Origin: Strongylocentrotus purpuratus | Lineage: Eukaryota > Echinodermata > Echinoidea > Camarodonta > Strongylocentrotidae | DNA: 64,000 nucleotides | Assembly: GCF_000002235.5 (NCBI RefSeq) | Contig: NW_022145615.1 | Location: 11,040,891-11,104,890, forward strand | Direction of reading: 5' to 3' | In this document: positions 57,681-64,000 of the stretch, one piece after another | Position numbering within the stretch: the stretch's first letter is position 1 | Layout of the letters: each line of letters begins with the position of its first letter | Notes under the pieces: generated by a model | Told to the model about the DNA's origin: nothing | Databases searched by the model: none | Seen by the model: the letters and a program-made list of their open reading frames with translations, nothing else | Made by a program: the position numbers and the translations under genes

Positions 57681-59520
57681 GTCCTTACACTTTACTTTTT
57701 CTATGTTCTTTAAGAAATCTCATGACTTCAACTGAAGAAAACAAAATGTTAAAAGAAAGCCTTCCGATTCCTTCTTGCCCTTAGCTATTAGACAGTCATA
57801 TAATTGAATCAGTCTCGTATATGAAAGAAGAATAGATTACATAAATCAATCATGTGCAATCTTAGCCATTATTTGCAGAATATTTCTGTGAATCAGTTTT
57901 AGGATGATCTTTGAATTTGATATTTTTTTTTATTGAGAAGGATTTTGCTTCCAAGAACACTTCATAAAGTAATTCATTTTGTGTGTTGTATATTTACGAG
58001 TTGGAAGGCACACAACATTTGATTATGGTCTGTTTACAAAAAATTATGTTGGAACACTAACACACATGAAATGTATTTTGTATATGTATGAAATGAATCT
58101 TATGTGGGGATATTGACAATTTCTGAAAAAAACATTCACTTGAAATCCACTGTAATTATTGCAAGATAATGTAGAAACAAGAAGGGTAATTTATATGGCT
58201 TCCATTTACTATGTTCACATATTACAAGAAACACTGGGTTTATTAAGAACCGGTACCGTTTGTATCCATTAAATCAAAATCTTATGATTGAGTATTATGA
58301 GTTGTAATAGAATGTCAAATCCTTATCCAGTAAGATTGCTATCTTAAGTAAATTTGTGCCCTCCTGAAAAACTCTACTTTTGAACTTAACATTAAAGCTA
58401 TATTTCCCAATTGTATCACAGGAAAATATGTGTAATACAATGTTTATTGATTTTCTTCTGTACTTTCTTTGATTTAATTCCCTTATATTTGTGTGCTATT
58501 TGGGTCTTGTAGAAAATCCCTTTTCATTGAAGAGGTTGATGCAAACTGTCTAAGAAGACAGACCAAATGACATTGCATCCTTTGTAAACCTTTGAATTAT
58601 TTTTAATTTAATTATTTTGAGAATAGCCCTTTGATAGAATTAACCCTTTGCGTATGGGGACCAAGTTGGTCCTTTGTAAAGTCTATGGGAATCCAAGAAT
58701 TCAGGAGGAAACAGGTTAATCTGTAGTCTTTGCTACAAGATTACTGAATCTGCACCGCCATGTGCTTAATTGAAAGGTTTGTCATGTGACTAGGTTTCAA
58801 TAACCAGGTTTTAGTTCCTAGCCTTTTCTTGATTCTGATGAGACCTAATGGTAAAGAGAATACATGTAACCCCATTTTTTCATTTTGGTATATGGTATTT
58901 TGGTTTATGGGATGAGACACAATCATAAACATATTGATGGTGTTAAAGTACCGTGAGGTGTTTTGTTGTTTATGTTTTTTTTTTTTTTTTCATTTCATGA
59001 AGTGGAACATGTTTCTTGATGATGGACAGCGCTAATGATGAATAGAAACTGGATGAATACCATGAAGAAACAAGTAATTGAGTAAAGATAACAGAGACAA
59101 TTGAGTAATTGAAATAGAAATCTTATTGTATGTCATCAATGGGCACCAGGACTTGGTTAACTTTGTATCATTCTAATGGCTGGTTAACAACTTTAATTTG
59201 CTTTATATACTTCTTACGTGAGCCTGTGGTTTTATCTGTATATAAGGATGTCTTCAAGATGGTATATATATTCTCTCAAACATTTTGCACTGTACTGGAA
59301 TTTTTGCTATAGAAAAAAAAAGGTGTAAACATGTAGGCCATTTGTAATATGTACAGACATCATGCATTTTGTAGCTTGGTATCAAGGATCATGTAAAGAT
59401 CTGTTCTCGGAATTGCATAAATTACCCATGGAGAACATTTATAATTTTGTTAGGCAGTATTCTCTTTTCATATTTTTTGCCATTTGTTGAGAATGTGATG
59501 TATAATTATGTACTGTACCA
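57681..59520. other. Intergenic or extended 3' UTR, nothing recognised
   Basis: AT-rich sequence with short frames only. An ATTAAA at about 59522 is a possible more distal polyadenylation signal. No repeat family or gene recognised. Confidence 0.4.
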
Positions 59521-59589
59521 TATTAAATGACAATATCCCGTAATACCCTAATATTTGGAGCAACTGCTTCGATCAGAAGTTTCTTTTTC

Positions 59590-59702
59590 TGTAAAAAAGA
59601 AAGAGGTGGGTGGGGAAAGTGACATGATTGGAGACGCAAGGAGGGCAAGCGTGAGAGAAGGAGAAGAGAGGGAGATATAGGGGAAATCCGGGAGGGGAAA
59701 AG

Positions 59703-59738
<36 letters not shown>

Positions 59739-59875
59739 AGGAGAGGGAAAGAAGGAACAGAGAGTAAGGGAAAGAGAAAAGGGTGAGCTTGCGGAAAGTA
59801 AGAGGAAGAAGAGTGAGGAGGAAGAGAAGAAGAAAGAGGAGGAGGAGGAGGAGGAAAGAAGAAACATGAACGGAC
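59590..59875 (+). repeat. Purine-rich tract, (GA)n and (GGA)n
   Basis: Almost all A and G over about 280 bp. It produces Leu/Ser-rich frames on the other strand that are not genes. Confidence 0.9.
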
Positions 59876-60189
59876 AAATAAGTGATATCACCCCACCCCA
59901 CCCCTTCTTTATCCCCCTTTCTCTTCCTCTTTTATGATTTGTTGTTGTTGTTGTTCCCCAACAACAACAACAATTTATTTATCAATCTATACAATCATTG
60001 TGTCTCTCGGCATGCCCAGTCGGTCTGCCTGTCTTTACTCGAGTCCCTGCCTCTCCTCCTAATTATCAGCTCCCTCCCCTCTCTCCTTGTCTCTATTTTT
60101 TCTGTATGTCTCTTTCTCTTTTTCTATCTCTCTCCGTCTCTCTGTGTGTGTCTCTCTCTCTTTCAGTCTGAACCATCCATCTCCCAAGA

Positions 60190-60393
60190 TTGCTACCCAC
60201 ACTTTGTGACAGAGCACTCAAAACCGCTGCTCCAAAGCTGCAATAACCTAACCTTATTTTCCTCGCAACCAGCAGTCTCTCTATACCTTGAAAAATATCT
60301 CAACACTAACCTCTTCTGTCAGTAACATTATAAAGCGCATTTGAACATGGGTATGGAAAATGTGCTTTATCAATACATTATTATCATTATTAA
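60190..60393 (+). mobile_element. LINE (CR1/L2-like) 3' end fragment
   Basis: A frame ends in FSSQPAVSLYLEKYLNTNLF, parallel to the fragment at 20822-21077, followed by GAACATGGGTATGGAAAATG..GCTTTATCAATACATTATTA. Shorter and more decayed. Confidence 0.6.
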
Positions 60394-60424
60394 TATTTGT
60401 CTTCTATCTGTCTTTCCCCTCTAT

Positions 60425-60437
60425 GTCTCCCTCTCTC

Positions 60438-60472
<35 letters not shown>

Positions 60473-60475
60473 TAC
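60425..60475 (+). repeat. (CT)n microsatellite
   Basis: CTCTCTCT runs of about 50 bp just before the split SINE. Confidence 0.95.
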
Positions 60476-60484
60476 CCTCCCTTC

Positions 60485-61195
60485 CAGTGATGATGATAAT
60501 AATAGGTCCATTTATATAGCTTTCAAACTGGCTTCGATCGGAGTCACACCGATGAAAATACCGATTGAATTTTCCTGATGTAAACAAAGGTGAAACCGCA
60601 GTTTTCCCCCTGTCGCTTTCTAACTGCCGGTGAAATTCTCTTGCTGTGGCGAGCCCATGCCGGAAGTGAAGAATTATTGCGTAATTATTAAGCCCGCGCT
60701 CCATCTAGCTATAGCATGCAGCAACCATAAGTCAACAAACAAAGCTGGTTAGGAAAAAGCGCGCGTACACTGCGACCTTTGACCATTTAAATCGCGGTTT
60801 TAATCGCCTTTTTCTCCCGGACGCTTTCACACTGGCCGTTTCATCGGTGTCACACCGATAGAATGAGAATTTAATCGCCTATTTCTCTTCTTTTCATCGG
60901 CTATTTAATCGCCTTTTCTCCTCTGTTGCTTTCTAACTGGCCGTTTCATCGGATGCGTCCGGATGCATCCGATGAAAATCAGTGCAGTTAGAAAAGGGTA
61001 TGATGAGCCGCCAAAATAAGCAGCTTAAGCATTCAAGGAATTACTTCCTACCGGATACCCATTTACCTGGGTAGAAATGGGCAAATGCAGAGTAATATGT
61101 TGAGAAGCGACATTAGTGCCGCAGCGGGACTCGATCATGTGATCCACAGTCCGCTGACGTATCCACTAGATCACGACACCTCTACAGATTATAAT
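60485..61195 (-). mobile_element. SINE (reverse) split by an inserted element
   Basis: Left: GATGATAATAATAGGTCCAT (tail and body). Right: AAGCATTCAAGGAATTACTT, CCGGATACCCATTTACCTGG and head with GCGGGACTCGATCATGTGAT and TAGATCACGACACCTC. The middle part 60519-60999 is a separate insertion. Confidence 0.65.
60519..60999. mobile_element. Inserted element Q with repeated terminal motif
   Basis: The motif GCTTTCNAACTGGC occurs at the left end and again near 60613, 60824 and 60930 with GTTTCATCGG nearby. The right end GTGCAGTTAGAAAAGG is its inverse. A composite or internally duplicated DNA transposon. Confidence 0.6.
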
Positions 61196-61199
61196 ACAC

Positions 61200-62220
61200 T
61201 TTTTCTCATTTTTTTTCTCTCACCAGGACACAGCCAAAATGTGGTCCGGTATTTATACCGCATACGAATATACGTGGGAAATTACACGTGGGAAATTACA
61301 CGTATATTGTGCATTAAAAAAATTACCTATCTATCATCTTGTCATCACAGGTAATATTATATTGGCGGCGCACGTAAAGTAGGCCGAAACAGATCAAACG
61401 TGACCAGTTATGATCGAAGCTTGAATAATGAACGTCATCAGGGGATCACAGGAAAACAGTCAGGGCGAGCGATGTGCGATTTTTTTTACTTTCTTCCATT
61501 TTTTCGTAATTATGGGAGAACTCGATAAGTATTAGATAGCTACTGTGAATATTAATCGCCGGTAGGTGAACGAACCCCGTCTAGTCAAACAAAGATTGGG
61601 ATGCAATTTATGAGATACAATTCCCTATATCTTTTTGAACGAAAGAGCAGCTAGCTTGTTAAGATAAGCAGAATTCTGGCCGTTCGATGACAGTGAATAA
61701 GAAATTACTGTCTCGAAAAAATATACCCTTTTCGTATTGTAATAAAATTTAATGCACAGATCTTTGTAAGCCATTACAAATTATTTGATATACTTGGTAC
61801 GAATAATTGTATACATTAGTCAGAATGGAATGGCATACATTACGTGTTGTTCGGTAGGACAAGCCATAATACTGTCGTACGTACCTAAGCAATTAACATT
61901 CTGACTATTGAAATACAATTATTCATAATAGGTGAATGAAATAATTTGTAACTTCGCACTTTACCAAGTGTTGTGTATTAAATTTTATTACATTTCAAAA
62001 ATGGTCTATGAAATGGGCAAGATTGATTATGTAGTGGTAATAAATAATTGTCCGTTGTATTTTAATCGCATGTGGGAACCCTTGACGTTCTTTTGTATTC
62101 CTATGTTTTTTCAACTATTACGATAAAAACCTTTTTAATGGATTTTGTTCAGATTGGAGTTTTCAGAATATTATTATAAACTTCAGCGAATTTGTACCGC
62201 GAAACAAGACAACTATTGAA
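61200..62220. other. Intergenic, nothing recognised
   Basis: Ordinary AT-rich DNA with short frames only. A small tandem word ACGTGGGAAATTAC occurs twice at about 61272-61300. Confidence 0.5.
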
Positions 62221-62224
62221 TCAG

Positions 62225-62700
62225 TGTGATGAATGAACGTGAGAGCATGAGGGTTTCTCCCGCCCCCCCCCCCCCCCCCACTCAGAGGTCGGAATGACCG
62301 CATGCGTGTTGCCAAAATGTCCGGTAAAGGGGTACTTTTCGTGCGACAAAGTCCGGCCCGAGATTTGTAAAAAAAAGGGTGTATTAGACTTTTCACCCGG
62401 AAATTTCTTTAAAAAGGGGGTGTTTTTCTTTTTCTCTCTCATCTCTTTGGACTCCTGAGAAATTATTCCGAAATTTAGGGGGGGGGGGTCATATTGAGCA
62501 TTTTTCCTGATTTAGGGGGGTCTCCAAGGCAGGAAAAGCCCGCGAAAAGCCCGCGAAAAGCCCGCGAAAGGGGGGTTCGGAAATGTTGGCAGTCCTCAGA
62601 TAGGGGGTGCTTTCAAAAAGAGGGTACGAGCATATGCGTACCCTAAATAACACTGAGTGGGGGAGGGGGCCGGGGGGTTTCTTTAAACAAAATGAAAGTC
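62225..62700. repeat. Poly-C / poly-G rich decayed repeat block
   Basis: A poly-C run at about 62262-62279, poly-G near 62480, and a perfect 11-bp unit GAAAAGCCCGC three times at 62533-62565. The rest resembles an old interspersed repeat of unknown family. Confidence 0.6.
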
Positions 62701-63017
62701 TAATCGCTAAACCGGTCATTTTAAAAGCTTCCTGTCCATAATTATAATGCATTTAGTCATTTCCGAGAATTCATAGGTATACCCAGTAACCCGGACTGTT
62801 GAGATTGACAGACATGAACAAAAGAAATCGTTTTGGAACACGTTTACTTTTCTTGGTATATGTATCAGCTAATTAGGAATGGACACTAAATTGCTTCGGG
62901 TTGATTTTGCGAAGGTATAGTTGTGGCCGTGTTAGCGTTGTATACATCCAGAATGCCGTTATGATATCAGTAAAATTAAATCTGAATATAGGACTAAGCA
63001 AAGTTATCGAAAATAAG

Positions 63018-63192
63018 GGACCTCTCTGTAAACCAGCATTGTTATGCTAACAACGCTGGGTAGGGCCATCCCTCCGTCTTCCTTTTAATTTTTTTTGTAT
63101 AAGTGTGTCTTTATGATTGTAAATATATATTTGTTGATGTTTTTAAATGACGGAAAATAAATACAATACAATACAATACAATACAATACAAT
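63018..63192 (+). mobile_element. LINE 3' end with (AATAC)n tail, probable
   Basis: GACCTCTCTGTAAACCAGCA..GCTAACAACGCTGGGTAGGG, then T-rich sequence and a tail of (AATAC)n at 63160-63192. This arrangement is typical of a non-LTR retrotransposon 3' UTR; no coding remnant is left. Confidence 0.5.
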
Positions 63193-63479
63193 ATGCACTA
63201 AGAGGGTCCCAAAAATTAACAATTTGCTTTTCTTAGTTCTTACACTCCCCCTCGAACCAGTTTGTCATTAGTAATGTTGCGACGGAAAATTGAAAAATCG
63301 TCTCTTCGCCTAATCCCCATCGGCATAATCTATCAATGTCTCATGGTTGAGTTCTTTGTAAGCATGTATGACATCAGAGATCAGTTTCTCTTGTCAGTCA
63401 CGCTTCTCAGTTATAGTCAGGTCAATATACGGTAAAAACACCCCAACCCCCAAAAAATTGCAACAAAAGGTTTTTCAAC

Positions 63480-63930
63480 GGTTTTTAGTAGTATTCGACC
63501 TCAGGAATAACATACTAAAAGTCGACCAAAATCGAATTTTCAGAAAGCCGTTATTTTCAAGATGGCGTCCAAGATGGCCGCCGATACCTAGAAATGACAA
63601 CAAATCACTTATTATCCATCCTAGAGACATAATTTTGGTGTCTATCCCATGGTTTCGGGGGTCAGATAATCCATTGAGACAAGTAAGAATGGTTTGTGAT
63701 GGTCTAGGAAACCCCCAAATCCAAGATGGCGTCCAAAATGGCCGCCATAACATAAAAATGGCCATAAGTCACTTATTATCCATCCTAGAGACATAATTGG
63801 GGTGTCTATGCTATGGTTTCCGGGGTCATAGAATCCATAAGGATAAGTTAGAACGTTAAGCAGTGGTTCAGGAAACCACAAAATCCAATATGGCGTCCAA
63901 AGGGCCACAAAACCACTAAGATTTCTCAAT
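63480..63930 (+). repeat. 164-bp tandem satellite, about 2.7 units
   Basis: TGGCGTCC occurs at 63563, 63727 and 63891, exactly 164 bp apart each time. TTATCCATCCTAGAGACATA occurs at 63612 and 63776, also 164 bp apart. Each unit contains AAGATGGCGTCCAAGATGGC-like sequence. It decays at the left and reads through to about 63930. Confidence 0.9.
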
Positions 63931-64000
63931 AGAGGGCGCCCTTAATAAAGAGGAAATGAACTTATAATGTTTCTCTCTCACCCTTATGGTGTCACCGACC

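Noticed and set aside
59523-59901. Two Leu/Ser-rich frames on the - strand resembling membrane segments
   Set aside because: They translate a purine-only tract and lack codon bias or any recognisable motif.
63160-63192. CRISPR-like or other regular repeat array
   Set aside because: A simple AATAC pentanucleotide run without spacers, typical of a LINE tail in eukaryotic DNA.
1-64000. Retrovirus-like, LTR, Polinton or other capsid-bearing elements
   Set aside because: I saw no long terminal repeats, capsid, integrase or polymerase-like frames anywhere in the window.

Overview
This window is eukaryotic genomic DNA that carries one large multi-exon host gene on the + strand, set in repeat-rich introns and flanks. 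The gene is a DENND4 (Crag-type) Rab guanine-nucleotide exchange factor. I read 28 coding exons from the ATG at 2143 to the stop at 54742-54744. They splice into one continuous frame of 6,153 nt (2,050 residues plus stop). All 27 introns are GT-AG and every exon phase matches its neighbour. I identified the family from remembered conservation of DENND4A/C proteins; I ran no search.

The organism is most likely a sea urchin or a close echinoderm relative. The support is a single DENND4 gene of vertebrate-like exon content, TACATGTA-type palindromic microsatellites throughout, tRNA-headed SINEs ending in (ATT)n, and many short inverted-repeat elements (MITEs). The assignment is an inference from style, not from a diagnostic marker.

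Layout: 1-2091 is upstream or 5' intron sequence with no recognised gene. Exons 1-3 (2.1-6.1 kb) encode the MABP domain. A 15.3 kb intron 3 (6.1-21.4 kb) holds many MITEs, LINE remnants and low-complexity tracts. Exons 4-13 (21.4-35.6 kb) encode the uDENN, cDENN and dDENN modules. Exons 14-17 (36.3-39.4 kb) encode the linker and the PPR-like helices. Exons 18-21 (40.3-46.9 kb) encode a long acidic, serine-rich and probably disordered region. Exons 22-28 (47.4-54.7 kb) encode a Cys-pair (zinc-ribbon-like) segment and the conserved C-terminal region. The 3' UTR probably runs to about 57.1-57.7 kb. The rest of the window is intergenic repeat sequence: SINE and LINE ends, an insertion with repeated termini, an 11-bp repeat and a 164-bp tandem satellite at the right edge.

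The main points of interest are a nearly complete tandem copy of exon 12 beside a large GGGA microsatellite, SINE tails lying directly against the acceptors of exons 8 and 9, MITEs lying within tens of bases of splice sites, several nested insertions, and small families of undescribed-looking MITEs with multiple copies inside this one gene. I saw no retrovirus-like, Polinton-like, CRISPR or toxin element, and no sign of a novel multi-gene system.
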